Source: DASZTU01 sp035493835
GTDB lineage: Bacteria > Pseudomonadota > Alphaproteobacteria > Rhizobiales > Devosiaceae
Direction: 5' to 3'
Assembly (NCBI GenBank): GCA_035493835.1
Contig: DATJHO010000054.1
Location: 1 to 46,871, forward strand
DNA length: 46,871 bases
The translations under genes and the position numbers were made by a program. Below are positions 8,685 to 16,971 of this stretch, in pieces. Numbering within the stretch: position 1 is the stretch's first letter; every line of letters begins with the position of its first letter. The notes beneath the pieces are model-generated. The model did no database searches. It was not told where the DNA came from and worked only from the letters and a program-made list of their open reading frames with translations.

Positions 8685-9809
8685 TTACGATGTGGAGCCG
8701 ATGATGCCGTCCAGCAGGTAATCCATGCTTTCGAGCTGGATGGCGGTTTCCGGATAGATCGTGCCCGCCGGGACAACGATCTTGCCCTTGTTGTCCTTCA
8801 TCGGCCCCTTGATGATGGCGAAATTGCCCTTGTCGATCTCGGCCAGGACGGTGTCGAAATGGTTCTTGGCAGCCGGCGTCACGGCCGGGCCGAGCGGGCT
8901 CATCTTGACGAAGCCCTCGGGAATGCCGCCGCGCACGAAATGGCCGAGCGGCTTGTCCGCGAGCATCTCGTTGATGAAGTCGGTATAGGGCTTGACCCAG
9001 TTCCACTCGGCCCCGGTCAGGTATTTTTGGGGCGCTAGCGCCGACTGGTTGGCGTGATAGCCGCACACATACATGCCGCGGCCGGCGGCCGTCTGCACCA
9101 CCACCTTGGGGCTGTCGACGTGCATCGAGACGACGTCGATGCCCTGGTCGGCGAGGGCGTTCGTTGCCTCGGCTTCCTTGACGGCGAGGCTCCAGTCGCC
9201 GGTGAAGATCGTCTGGACGGTGATCGTCGGATCGACAGCCCGGGCGCCGAGCAGGAACGAGTTGATGTTGAGCAGCACCTGCGGGATCGGCTTGGCGGCG
9301 ACGAAGCCCAGCTTCTTGGACTTGGTCATGTGGCCGGCCACGATGCCGTTCAGGTACATGCCCATGCCGATATAGCCGAAGAAGGAACCGGTGTTCTGGG
9401 GGTCCTTGTCGGTCCACAGGCCGCCGCAATGGCGGAACTGCACATCCGGGTACTTCTTGGCGGTATCGAGCATGAACGGGTCGAAATAGCCGAAAGAGGT
9501 CGGGAAAATCAGCGATGCGCCATCGAGATTGATCATCGACTCCATGGTTTTCACCACGTCGGTCGTCTCGGGCACGTTCTCTTCCTCGACCACGGTCACG
9601 CCGGGGATCGACTTTACCGCCGCGGCGGCCTGGGCATGGGACTGGTTGTAGCCATAGTCGTCCTTGGGTCCCACATAGATGAAGCCCACGGTAAGCGGGC
9701 TCGCCGCGAACGCGCCTTTCGGCAGCAGCCCGGCGCCCAGACCCAGCGCGGCCCCGGCCGCCGTGGATTTGAGCAGCTGTCGGCGGGACAGCATGAACTT
9801 TCCGGTCAT
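8685..9809 (-). CDS. BMP-family ABC transporter substrate-binding protein
   Basis: Periplasmic binding protein, 374 residues. The N-terminus MTGKFMLSRRQLLKSTAAG is followed by a hydrophobic stretch ending in AFA, a Tat-like signal with a twin arginine (SRRQLLKS). The mature part begins PLTVGFIYVGPKDDYGYNQ, the hallmark of the BMP family, which binds nucleosides and related compounds. It is the first gene of the operon that also encodes BiuH, a BiuH paralogue and AtzF, so the ligand is probably a ureide such as biuret; this is inferred from context. ATG 9809 has GGAG 7 bases upstream. Confidence 0.93.
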   Translation of the reverse strand: MTGKFMLSRRQLLKSTAAGAALGLGAGLLPKGAFAASPLTVGFIYVGPKDDYGYNQSHAQAAAAVKSIPGVTVVEEENVPETTDVVKTMESMINLDGASLIFPTSFGYFDPFMLDTAKKYPDVQFRHCGGLWTDKDPQNTGSFFGYIGMGMYLNGIVAGHMTKSKKLGFVAAKPIPQVLLNINSFLLGARAVDPTITVQTIFTGDWSLAVKEAEATNALADQGIDVVSMHVDSPKVVVQTAAGRGMYVCGYHANQSALAPQKYLTGAEWNWVKPYTDFINEMLADKPLGHFVRGGIPEGFVKMSPLGPAVTPAAKNHFDTVLAEIDKGNFAIIKGPMKDNKGKIVVPAGTIYPETAIQLESMDYLLDGIIGSTS

Positions 9810-9843
9810 TGATTTCTCCAGCTTGGTAACTTCTCGTCAGGGA

Positions 9844-9855
9844 ATTGCATGCAAT
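9844..9855. promoter_or_regulatory. Perfect 12-bp palindrome, candidate GntR operator
   Basis: attgcatgcaat is self-complementary and lies 34 bases before the binding-protein start, in the region shared with the divergent GntR/FCD gene. Its size and symmetry fit operators of FCD-type GntR regulators. Assignment to that regulator is inference. Confidence 0.5.
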
Positions 9856-9957
9856 CGCTGTGCCAAAAGGTTTATTCAACAAAATCAGGAGTTTGCGGCA
9901 CTAAACGCTGGCGATGCTGCTGAAAATGGCGCCAGCGGTCCATTCATGTGCGTAGAT

Positions 9958-9972
9958 ATTGTGCAATTGTGC
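9958..9972. promoter_or_regulatory. Tandem attgtgc direct repeat
   Basis: attgtgca is followed at once by attgtgc in the middle of the 313-base divergent region 9810-10122. It could be part of an activator or regulator site. No convincing -35/-10 pair was identified by eye. Confidence 0.25.
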
Positions 9973-10074
9973 CGATGTGAAGCGTGTTTGCGTGCAAGCT
10001 GGGCAGGCGCGGCGGGTTTGGGTGGGCATCGCCCCCAAAGCCGTTGATTAATGTGACCCAAAGCGTATTTGGAT

Positions 10075-10114
10075 CGTTCGACCGGATTGCCAAAGTGTAT
10101 GCACCGGTCGAACG
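10075..10114. promoter_or_regulatory. Perfect 11-bp inverted repeat just upstream of the GntR gene
   Basis: cgttcgaccgg (10075-10085) and its exact complement ccggtcgaacg (10104-10114) are separated by 18 bases and end 8 bases before the regulator's ATG. The position suggests an autoregulatory operator or a 5' UTR stem-loop controlling translation. Together with the palindrome at 9844-9855 it makes this the likely control region of the biuret operon. Confidence 0.5.
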
Positions 10115-10122
10115 GGGGGTAG

Positions 10123-10809
10123 ATGGTTACGAAGGAATTGATCCGCAGCGGCACCACGGTCGACGCGTTGGTGCGGGCAATCGCCGATGACATCGTCAGC
10201 GCGCGGCTGCAACCCGGGGCGCGCCTGGACGAGAGTTCGCTGGCGCTTCGCTACGCCGTGTCCCGGACGCCGGTACGCGAGGCGCTCGTGCAGCTCTCGG
10301 CCATGGGTCTCATCGACCGCAGGCCCAACCGCGGCGCGATGGTCGCGCAGGTTTCGGACGAGTACCTGCACGCAATGTTCGAGGCGATGACGGAGCTCGA
10401 GGCGATTTGCGCGCGCCTGAGCGCCCAGCGTATGACAACGGCCGAGCGGCGAGAGCTGGAAGCCGTCCATCAGGCGGCGATGCGCCTGGTCCATCTAGGC
10501 GCCGAGGAAGAGTATTCGGCGTACAACATCGATTTTCACAATCGGCTCTACGAGGGTGCCCACAATGCCCACATCCTCGAGTTGGTGGCCCAGACGCGCA
10601 GCCGGTTAGGGCCGTTCCGCCGCGCCCAGTTCCGGATTCCGGGGCGCCTCGCCAAATCCTGGCAGGAGCACGATGCGATCGTAACCGCGGTGCTGCGTGG
10701 CGACGCTGCTGCCGCGGAAGCGGCCGCGCGCGCCCATGTCGGCATCGTCAGCGACGCCAGCTCGGAATTCGTTCATGGCGCCAGGGAAGGTTCCCGCAAC
10801 CAGGTCTAA
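10123..10809 (+). CDS. GntR-family transcriptional regulator (FCD subfamily)
   Basis: 228-residue DNA-binding regulator. Residues about 10-75 form the winged helix: IADDIVSARLQPGARLDES, then ALRYAVSRTPVREALVQLS as the recognition part. About 80-215 is an FCD ligand-binding domain, with the metal-ligand-like pattern in YNIDFHNRLYEGAHN (D, H) and later histidines in HDAIVTAV and AHVGIVSD. It is transcribed divergently from the biuret uptake and degradation operon, the usual arrangement for a local regulator, probably responding to a pathway intermediate. Confidence 0.93.
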   Translation: MVTKELIRSGTTVDALVRAIADDIVSARLQPGARLDESSLALRYAVSRTPVREALVQLSAMGLIDRRPNRGAMVAQVSDEYLHAMFEAMTELEAICARLSAQRMTTAERRELEAVHQAAMRLVHLGAEEEYSAYNIDFHNRLYEGAHNAHILELVAQTRSRLGPFRRAQFRIPGRLAKSWQEHDAIVTAVLRGDAAAAEAAARAHVGIVSDASSEFVHGAREGSRNQV

Positions 10810-10858
10810 GACCTTGCCATAGCACGCCGGCCCCAATGCCCTGATGGATCGGCGGTTG

Positions 10859-11044
10859 TCAGAGGACGGCGCGGCGCGCCGGGTTGGCCCGGTGCTGCCG
10901 CATCATTTCATCCGGCGGGGTCGAGAAGGTGATGACGGTGTAGCGGCCCGGCACCGGCGGCTCCGCCCGGCCCAGCAGCGCAAGAACCGTGGCGCAGGCC
11001 ACGAGCCCACCAAGGATCAGTATCCAGCCTCGCGCCTTGTCCAT
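10859..11044 (-). CDS. Small single-pass membrane protein, unknown function
   Basis: 61-residue protein starting MDKARGWILILGG with one hydrophobic helix at residues 7-25 and a short polar C-terminal part. ATG 11044 is preferred over an upstream one at 11077 because GAGG lies 5-6 bases before it. It is convergent with the GntR gene. I recognise no family. It could be a real small membrane protein or a chance frame; the helix near the N-terminus and the ribosome site support the former. Confidence 0.5.
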   Translation of the reverse strand: MDKARGWILILGGLVACATVLALLGRAEPPVPGRYTVITFSTPPDEMMRQHRANPARRAVL

Positions 11045-11196
11045 GCTCGCCTCGAAACCATGCGAAATCGCGCGCATTGAATTCGGAAGAGCAACCCTAC
11101 GTTCCTAGCCTCTTTGGGCTAGGTTCGGGCGAGGGGCCAATTTCCGTGACAGCGGCTGTGTTGGTTCGCGGCCTCTGCCTGGCCTGAGATATGACC

Positions 11197-11727
11197 CTAG
11201 GCCAGTTGCACGCCGGCGAAAATGGCTGCGCCCGCGACCAGCAGCAGCAGCGGATTAAGCTTGGTGACGGTCAGGACCAGGGTGGCGGCTCCGGCCACGA
11301 TCCAGGCGAGAATGCCGCCATTGGAAGCTTCCAGCAGGGTGAACGAGGTGGCAAGAACCATGCCGGCCGCGATGGGGGCGAGGCCCATTTCGATCGCCTT
11401 CTGCCAGGGCGCGCCGCGATAGTGGCCCCACAGCTTGGCAAGGCCGTAAACAAGCAGTGAGGAGGGCACGAAGATAGCGAGAGAGGCAACGATGGCGCCG
11501 AGCCAGCCGGCGACCTTCCAGCCGATCATGGTCACGATCAGCGTGCCGGGCCCGGGTGCCATCCGCGACAGGGCGAAGATCTCCAGAAACTGCTGGTCGG
11601 AAAACCAGCCATAGACGTTCACCGTCTCCCGGTGCATGTCGGCAATGATGCTCTGGCCCCCGCCGATGGTGAGGAACGACAGCGGCGCGAAATAGGTCGC
11701 GAGCCTCAGCAGGACATTGTCGCTCAT
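11197..11727 (-). CDS. Chromate transporter, short-chain CHR subunit
   Basis: 176-residue membrane protein with one CHR domain. The family start is visible as FAPLSFLTIGGGQSIIADM, followed by SRMAPGPGTLIVTMIGWK and several hydrophobic helices. Short-chain CHR proteins work in pairs with opposite topology; the partner is the upstream gene, with ATGA overlap at 11724-11727. Chromate efflux is the described activity, but many such pairs are untested and may move another oxyanion. Confidence 0.9.
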   Translation of the reverse strand: MSDNVLLRLATYFAPLSFLTIGGGQSIIADMHRETVNVYGWFSDQQFLEIFALSRMAPGPGTLIVTMIGWKVAGWLGAIVASLAIFVPSSLLVYGLAKLWGHYRGAPWQKAIEMGLAPIAAGMVLATSFTLLEASNGGILAWIVAGAATLVLTVTKLNPLLLLVAGAAIFAGVQLA

Positions 11728-12326
11728 GGCTTCTTCCCTTCATTGCGCAGGCGCCAGAAGGACAGCCCGATCGATAGCGGCGCCATGACGATGATCACCG
11801 GCAGCAGCGGCCATTTCAGCACGAACAGGCTGACCACCATGGCGAGGATGACCAGCACCGGGATCACATGAGTGGCCGAAAGCCGCACCGCCTTGATGCC
11901 CATCGACAGCGACAGGCCGACGGCGGCCGCAGCCGCCCCGGCCATTAGCGTGGCGACGATTTGATACCTGGCCAGCTGGTCGAATAGGGTCAGCGCTGCG
12001 ATCGCCACGAAAGCGGGCGGCACGATGATGCCAAGGGCGGCGATAAGGGCGCCGGGGCCGCCACGCAGCCGGTAACCGACCCAGATGGAGATATTGACGA
12101 CGTTGACGCCCGGGAAGGCCTGCGCCAACGCCAGACCGGTGAGGAACTCGCGCTCGTCCAGCCATTTCCGGTTTTCGACGAATTCGCGCATCATCCAGCC
12201 GGACAGCCCGCCGCCGAGGCTGACGAGCGCAATGCGGGTGAAGGCTATGAAGATATCGAGATAGCGCACCGGCGCCGGTTCAAGCACCGCCGATGCCGGC
12301 CGGGGCGCATCTGCCTGTTGATCCAC
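11724..12326 (-). CDS. Chromate transporter, short-chain CHR subunit (partner)
   Basis: 200-residue CHR-domain membrane protein. After a roughly 20-residue cytoplasmic leader come FIAFTRIALVSLGGGLSGW, then ALAQAFPGVNVVNISIWVGY, the counterpart of the APGP segment of its partner, and further helices. The start is GTG at 12326 (MDQQADAPRP) with AGG a few bases upstream. It is translationally coupled to the downstream subunit. Confidence 0.9.
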   Translation of the reverse strand: MDQQADAPRPASAVLEPAPVRYLDIFIAFTRIALVSLGGGLSGWMMREFVENRKWLDEREFLTGLALAQAFPGVNVVNISIWVGYRLRGGPGALIAALGIIVPPAFVAIAALTLFDQLARYQIVATLMAGAAAAAVGLSLSMGIKAVRLSATHVIPVLVILAMVVSLFVLKWPLLPVIIVMAPLSIGLSFWRLRNEGKKP

Positions 12327-12407
12327 GGTCTACCTGGGTTTGTCGCGATGGGTGGCTGCACGGGACGGCGCCCGCTCTGTCGATCTTTACCGCAATCGGA
12401 TCCGATT

Positions 12408-13130
12408 TCACTGAGTCTTTTCGGGGCAATTAGGACGACGGCTCGTCCCCGCGCTGCCATTCATTACCCCGCCAAGGGGGCGCGAGAACGGCACCAGCCT
12501 TGGCACTTTTGCGGCATAGTTGGCATAGTCCGGGAATGCCACACGCAGAACGCGCTCCTCGTTGATCGCCCGCCGAAGCTGCACGGCAAGATTTAGCCCC
12601 ACCACAGCGAAGGCCACCACGGAACTATTGGCCAGCGCGAGCCCAATCAGGGTGAACGCCTCGGCCACATAAAGCGGGTGCCGGACAATTGCGTAGGGGC
12701 CGCCGGTAACCAGTCGTCGCGCCTGTGCATCGAGTGAGAAGGAACGGCCCAGCCAGGAAAGGCACACGATGCTGAGCGCGGTGCCGATGAAGGCGAGAAT
12801 GCCGCCGGCGAGTTTCACCCAGATCGGGGCCGGCGTGACCGGCAGAAAAACGAGGATCAGATACATGAAGGTGCCAGCTATGGCGGTAAGCCGGTTCGCC
12901 CAGTTCGAGCGCGTCGGGGACCGTGGCCGCAACAGCGTGAACGCGAACATGAGCAGCAGGAGAGCCATGACGGCGGCAGATTGGATGAGCCCAGCGAGTT
13001 GGCCGGTCGAGAGCTCGTCACCGGAAAAATAGCTGCCAAGTACCGTGGCGTCCGCCACCAGAGCGCTGGTCAGGAGGATCGAGCAGAAGGCTACAACGAG
13101 ACAGCGGCCGAGAAAATCGAGATCGAACAT
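12408..13130 (-). CDS. Isoprenylcysteine carboxyl methyltransferase-like membrane protein
   Basis: 240-residue integral membrane protein with about five or six helices. The C-terminal half holds the ICMT/PEMT-type signature GGPYAIVRHPLYVAEAF followed by INEERVLRVAFPDYANYA, the parts that bind S-adenosylmethionine in this superfamily. In bacteria the methyl acceptor is usually unknown, often a lipid or a prenyl-like compound. The last roughly 25 residues after PFSRPLGG are low-complexity and not conserved in the family. It stands alone on the minus strand upstream of the chromate genes. Confidence 0.85.
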   Translation of the reverse strand: MFDLDFLGRCLVVAFCSILLTSALVADATVLGSYFSGDELSTGQLAGLIQSAAVMALLLLMFAFTLLRPRSPTRSNWANRLTAIAGTFMYLILVFLPVTPAPIWVKLAGGILAFIGTALSIVCLSWLGRSFSLDAQARRLVTGGPYAIVRHPLYVAEAFTLIGLALANSSVVAFAVVGLNLAVQLRRAINEERVLRVAFPDYANYAAKVPRLVPFSRPLGGVMNGSAGTSRRPNCPEKTQ

Positions 13131-13434
13131 TCATCAGCTCCCAATCCGGTGGAGGGCCACTATCGTCCCTCCTGTGCTCATTCCGTTACTTCCTGGCATC
13201 CGCTTTCGATGAAGCCTTGGGCGCTCAGTGCCAAATAGTAGCAGGCCTCCTGCTCCGGCCCTCTCGGACGTCCGCAGTGCCCACGCTTTGCCAAGGGGTT
13301 GGCGCATGGCAAGGGCTGGCACGATCCTTGCGTCGCATTCGACTCACGCAGCAGTAACGAGCGCACATTGTCCCAAATACTCGCCCATGACCACGCGTGC
13401 TTTCCCTGACCCGGCGCCGCACCGCGGCGTAGCC
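13131..13434. other. Divergent intergenic region, no gene seen
   Basis: About 300 bases between the methyltransferase-like gene and the amidohydrolase gene. The short frames here lack ribosome sites and recognisable composition. It must contain both promoters; I could not define them by eye. Confidence 0.4.
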
Positions 13435-14988
13435 ATGTCCAAGGCGGCGGATTGCATCATCGAGGCCGGCACGGTCCTCCGAGGCGTCGATGCCAATGGT
13501 GTCATGCGGGTCGAAAAGGATGCGGCGCTGATCGTTCGCGGCGGGCGGATCGCGGAGATTGTCGCGCGCGACAGCGTTGCCGCGCGCACCGATCTGCCCC
13601 GCCATGGTGGGCCGGGCATGATCGCGATGCCGGGGCTGGTCAATGCCCACCACCATTTCGGCCTTACACCCTTGATGCTGGGCGTGCCCCTGGCCCCGCT
13701 GGAACTTTGGCTACCCCGGTTCCGCGGCATGCGGCAAGTGTCGGCCAGGCTCGACACGCTCTATTCCGCGATCGAGATGCTGGAGAGCGGCACCACCACC
13801 GTCCACCACATCCATAGCGGCTTCACTGGTGCACCCGAAAACTGGCACGCGACCACCTCAGGCGTGCTCTCGGCCTATGCCGAAATCGGCATGCGCGTCG
13901 GCTTTTCCGTCATGATGCGCGATCGGAACACGCTGACCTATAGAGACGACGCCGAGGTCCTCGCCACCCTGCCGCCTGATCTCAGGGCTTGGCTCGGACC
14001 GCGGCTGGCCGCGACCAAAACCCCCACGACCGCCTACATGGATTTCTTCGTCGAGGCGAAGAAGAAGTGGCAGGCCGAGATGGGCGAACGGATCCGCTTC
14101 AATCTTGCCCCCGCCAATCTGCACTGGTGCACGGACGAAAGCCTCGAGCTGATCTTCTCCACCGCCAGATCCGAAGGCGCCAATGTCCACATGCACCTGG
14201 TCGAAACCGCCCGGCAGGCAGCATACGCACAGGAAACCTATGGGCGCACAGCCGTTGCCCATCTTGCCGCAAAGGGCTGGCTCGGCCCAAACGTCACTCT
14301 CGGCCACGGCAATTGGATGACTCGCGAAGACCTTGAACTTGTGGCCGGATGTGGCTGTGCGATCTGCCATAATGCCAGCTCCGGGCTGCGGCTGGGCAGC
14401 GGCATCGCGCCCGTCAACCAGATGCGCGCTCGCGGCATTCCCGTGGCGCTGGGCATCGACCAGTCCAACCTCGTGGACGACCGCGACATGACCATCGAAA
14501 TGAAACTGGTCTGGGCGCTGCACCGGGAAACCGGGCTCTGGAATCCGCGTCCCGATGCCGCCGCCGTACTGCAGATGGCGACCGAACACGGCGCCGCTTC
14601 AACCGGTTTTGGCGGCCGGACTGGCCGGCTGGAGCCGGGCCTTGAGGCCGATGTGGTGCTGATGTCGGAAAAGGCAATCGGACGCCCGATCATCGATCCG
14701 CGCACGCCCGTCGCAGAGGCCGTGCTGCACCGGGGCAGCAAGGCCGCGATCGACAAAGTGTTTGTCGCCGGCGAGCTTGTGGTGGACAGGGGGCGCGTCA
14801 CTAGGATCGACCGCGATGCGGTGCTGGAGGAAATCGCCGACAGCCTGTCGCGGCCGGCATCCGCCGAGGAGACCGAGGCTCGTGCCATGATCGACAGGTT
14901 GATGCCCTATCTCGAAGCCTTCCACAAAATCCACACCGCCGAGCCGGTCCTCAGGCCCTACCGATACAACGCCATGGATGAGGGCTGA
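13435..14988 (+). CDS. Amidohydrolase, ATZ/TRZ (chlorohydrolase/deaminase) type
   Basis: 517-residue metal-dependent hydrolase. An N-terminal beta part (AADCIIEAGTVLRG) leads to the first metal ligands in PGLVNAHHHFG (H72, H74). Later come the Glu/His pair region HMHLVETARQ, HGNWMT and the catalytic Asp in ALGIDQSNLVDD, followed by the ATZ/TRZ-type C-terminal beta strands. Members hydrolyse or deaminate purines, pyrimidines, s-triazines or guanidino compounds; the substrate is not evident. ATG 13435 fits the family N-terminus; an in-frame ATG at 13387 is also possible and neither has a strong ribosome site. A link to the biuret operon 2.6 kb away is possible but unproven. Confidence 0.87.
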   Translation: MSKAADCIIEAGTVLRGVDANGVMRVEKDAALIVRGGRIAEIVARDSVAARTDLPRHGGPGMIAMPGLVNAHHHFGLTPLMLGVPLAPLELWLPRFRGMRQVSARLDTLYSAIEMLESGTTTVHHIHSGFTGAPENWHATTSGVLSAYAEIGMRVGFSVMMRDRNTLTYRDDAEVLATLPPDLRAWLGPRLAATKTPTTAYMDFFVEAKKKWQAEMGERIRFNLAPANLHWCTDESLELIFSTARSEGANVHMHLVETARQAAYAQETYGRTAVAHLAAKGWLGPNVTLGHGNWMTREDLELVAGCGCAICHNASSGLRLGSGIAPVNQMRARGIPVALGIDQSNLVDDRDMTIEMKLVWALHRETGLWNPRPDAAAVLQMATEHGAASTGFGGRTGRLEPGLEADVVLMSEKAIGRPIIDPRTPVAEAVLHRGSKAAIDKVFVAGELVVDRGRVTRIDRDAVLEEIADSLSRPASAEETEARAMIDRLMPYLEAFHKIHTAEPVLRPYRYNAMDEG

Positions 14989-15103
14989 TTTTCGCGTTCT
15001 TCGTCTTTACGCGCAATCGCGATGAACGGAGATGAGAGCGGGAACGTCATTCCTGCAACTCGGCGCTTGGGAGCAAGTCGCGGCCTTGCCCAGGCTTGGG
15101 GAA

Positions 15104-15164
15104 GCGCGACAAGACAAAGACTTAGAGATCGTCCAGCGTTTCACGAAACGATGAACGACTCTAG
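15104..15164 (+). repeat. Dispersed intergenic repeat, copy 1
   Basis: About 60 bases, running from gcgcgacaagacaaag to gaacgactctag, that recur at roughly 80 percent identity at 34479-34540. It lies in the convergent gap 14989-15225, followed by a small hairpin (caccgggc 15167-15174 / gcccggtg 15187-15194). It resembles the 3' half of a palindromic repeat common in rhizobial genomes. Confidence 0.65.
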
Positions 15165-15225
15165 TGCACCGGGCACGCGCGGTGGCGCCCGGTGTCATCG
15201 TCTGACAGTCGCGATCGCGCCTGCC

Positions 15226-15624
15226 CTACTTGTTCAACTGTGCCATCAGGCCGGCCTGATCCCACATATCCCACAGCTCGGCGATCTGTCCGTTCTCGAC
15301 GCGGAAGATCGTGATCCCGATCATGTTGGCGTGCTTGTTGGTGGGCGGCATGCCGAAGAGGTTGCCAGTGTGCGTCCCCGTCGCCGACCAGCGGCAAACG
15401 ACGCGGCTACCATCCAGCAGCCGATCCTCGACGGTATAGTGGATGTCCGGGAAGGCATCGATCAGGCCTTTGACGAACCCCGCGCCAATTTCGCGGCTCG
15501 GCACCGTGTCGGCGTTGACATGCCCGACATAGTTGGGCGCCATCGCGTCGTTCCACAGGGCCATATCGTGGTCGTTGTACACCTTGTAGAAGGTGTCTAC
15601 TGCGGCCATGACTGAATCTGACAT
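15226..15624 (-). CDS. SnoaL-like (NTF2-fold) protein 1
   Basis: 132-residue single-domain SnoaL-like protein of the cone-shaped NTF2 fold used by polyketide cyclases, ester cyclases and many proteins of unknown role. Family features are FYKVYNDHDMALWND, DAFPDIHYTVEDRLLDG, GTHTGNLFGMPPTNK and the C-terminal ELWDMWDQAGLMAQL. ATG 15624 is supported by GGAG about 6 bases upstream; longer in-frame starts would add a Pro/Arg-rich leader unlike the family. It is the last gene of a minus-strand cluster rich in this domain. Confidence 0.88.
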   Translation of the reverse strand: MSDSVMAAVDTFYKVYNDHDMALWNDAMAPNYVGHVNADTVPSREIGAGFVKGLIDAFPDIHYTVEDRLLDGSRVVCRWSATGTHTGNLFGMPPTNKHANMIGITIFRVENGQIAELWDMWDQAGLMAQLNK

Positions 15625-15721
15625 TTGTTCTCCGCTCTCCACTTGAATTGTTATCCGGATAAAATATTTGGGCAGATCTAGCGGGCATCCGGCACCGAGG
15701 TGAGCGGCGCCGACGACCGGG

Positions 15722-16414
15722 TTACTTTGCCGGCGCCGCGGCGGTGGCGCTGGCGGCCAACGCATCGGCGTGCGCCTTCAGCGCTTTGGCCTTCATGTCC
15801 CTCAACCGTTCGGCATTCCAAAACACCAGGACCGCGCTGGTGATGACGACCAGTATGGCGTGCATGGTCCATGAGCCCGATGCCTGCCAATTAAGGGTTA
15901 CGGTCAGCAGATAGATGATGGTGAGGGCGTAGTAGACGCCTGCCCGGAACAGGTGGCCACGAATGTCGGCAAAAAGCTCGGCGCGCACCACGGATGAAAC
16001 ACCGCGCATGCGGCTGCCGTGCCAGCCCGCCATCAGGGTATGGAATACGCCCAGCGCCCCGATGAAATAGAAGTAGGTCGGCGGGTGGGCGGCCAGGAAA
16101 GCGAACTCGAAGATCATGTAGACCACCGAGAAACGCACCACGTCGAAGATGAAGTGGCTGTACTCGAGGGTGTAGGGGAAGCGCTCGATCAGCAACGCGT
16201 AGCCGAGCCAGACCGCGACCACGAAGAAGAGCGTGGACGAGAATGAAAGGATCACCAGCCAGCTTGCGAGGTTGCCAAGATCAGGCGCCGGCCCGGTGGT
16301 CCACAGGAACATGTCTCCCAACTGCCGGAACACCGTAACCAGCATCACCGAAAAGAAGAACGTGATGAAGGTGGGCAGGCGCTGGAGGTACCGCATCAGT
16401 GCATCCGAAGTCAT
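15722..16414 (-). CDS. Six-helix membrane protein, unknown function
   Basis: 230-residue integral membrane protein. Hydrophobic segments lie at about 15-30, 48-75, 92-110, 113-131, 158-176 and 183-200, followed by a charged Ala/Lys-rich tail (MKAKALKAHADALAA). I do not recognise the family. It sits between two SnoaL-like genes on the same strand, so it may transport, anchor or modify the compound those proteins act on; this rests on position only. Confidence 0.75.
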   Translation of the reverse strand: MTSDALMRYLQRLPTFITFFFSVMLVTVFRQLGDMFLWTTGPAPDLGNLASWLVILSFSSTLFFVVAVWLGYALLIERFPYTLEYSHFIFDVVRFSVVYMIFEFAFLAAHPPTYFYFIGALGVFHTLMAGWHGSRMRGVSSVVRAELFADIRGHLFRAGVYYALTIIYLLTVTLNWQASGSWTMHAILVVITSAVLVFWNAERLRDMKAKALKAHADALAASATAAAPAK

Positions 16415-16540
16415 GATCCGCCCCTTTTGTATGGGATAAGCTGCGTTATCGTCCCAGCCCGGGTAGTCGCCCCTCAGCGGCTGGTCATGAGCGCGGGTTC
16501 CTCCCGCCGCATCGCGGGCGAGAGCAACCCCGATCCTGTG

Positions 16541-16954
16541 CTATTTCTTCAACTGCTCGATCAGGCCCCAATCGTCCCAGTCGGCCCAGGCTTCAGTGAT
16601 CTTGTCGTCGACAACGTGGTACATGACGATGCCCTTCCACGTGGCGCGCTTGCCGGTTGCCGGGATCCCGGCAAACGTGCCGGTGTGGGTGCCCGGCGCC
16701 TGGAAACGCACTACGACCTTGTCGCCCTCGGCAACGACGTCGACCATGCGCAGCGCAAGGTCGGGGAAGGCGCCGTAGAGCATGTCCATCTGCGTGTGCA
16801 GACCCTCTTCGCCCTTGATCGCCTCAGGCACGGCCGAGCGATCGATATAGAACCCCGGTGCCGTGAAGTGCGAAAACTTGCTGAAGTCGCGCTTGACCAG
16901 AATGGCCTCGACGTAACCCCGCACGATTTCCTTGTTTTGCTCGATCGTACCCAT
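16541..16954 (-). CDS. SnoaL-like (ester cyclase-type) protein 2
   Basis: 137-residue SnoaL-like protein. Recognisable parts are NKEIVRGYVEAILVKRDFS at the N-terminus, GAFPDLALRMVDVVAEGD, PGTHTGTFAGIPATGKR and DDWGLIEQL at the end. ATG 16954 begins MGTIEQNKEIVRG, matching the usual family start. It is spaced 17 bases from the upstream hydrolase gene, so the two are probably co-transcribed. A catalytic role cannot be assigned, because the acid/base residues vary in the family. Confidence 0.88.
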   Translation of the reverse strand: MGTIEQNKEIVRGYVEAILVKRDFSKFSHFTAPGFYIDRSAVPEAIKGEEGLHTQMDMLYGAFPDLALRMVDVVAEGDKVVVRFQAPGTHTGTFAGIPATGKRATWKGIVMYHVVDDKITEAWADWDDWGLIEQLKK

Positions 16955-16971
16955 GAATTAGTCCCCTGTTA

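Noticed and set aside
15167..15194. Hairpin caccgggc/gcccggtg as a terminator
   Set aside because: It has a 12-base loop and no T tract, so it is not called as an intrinsic terminator.
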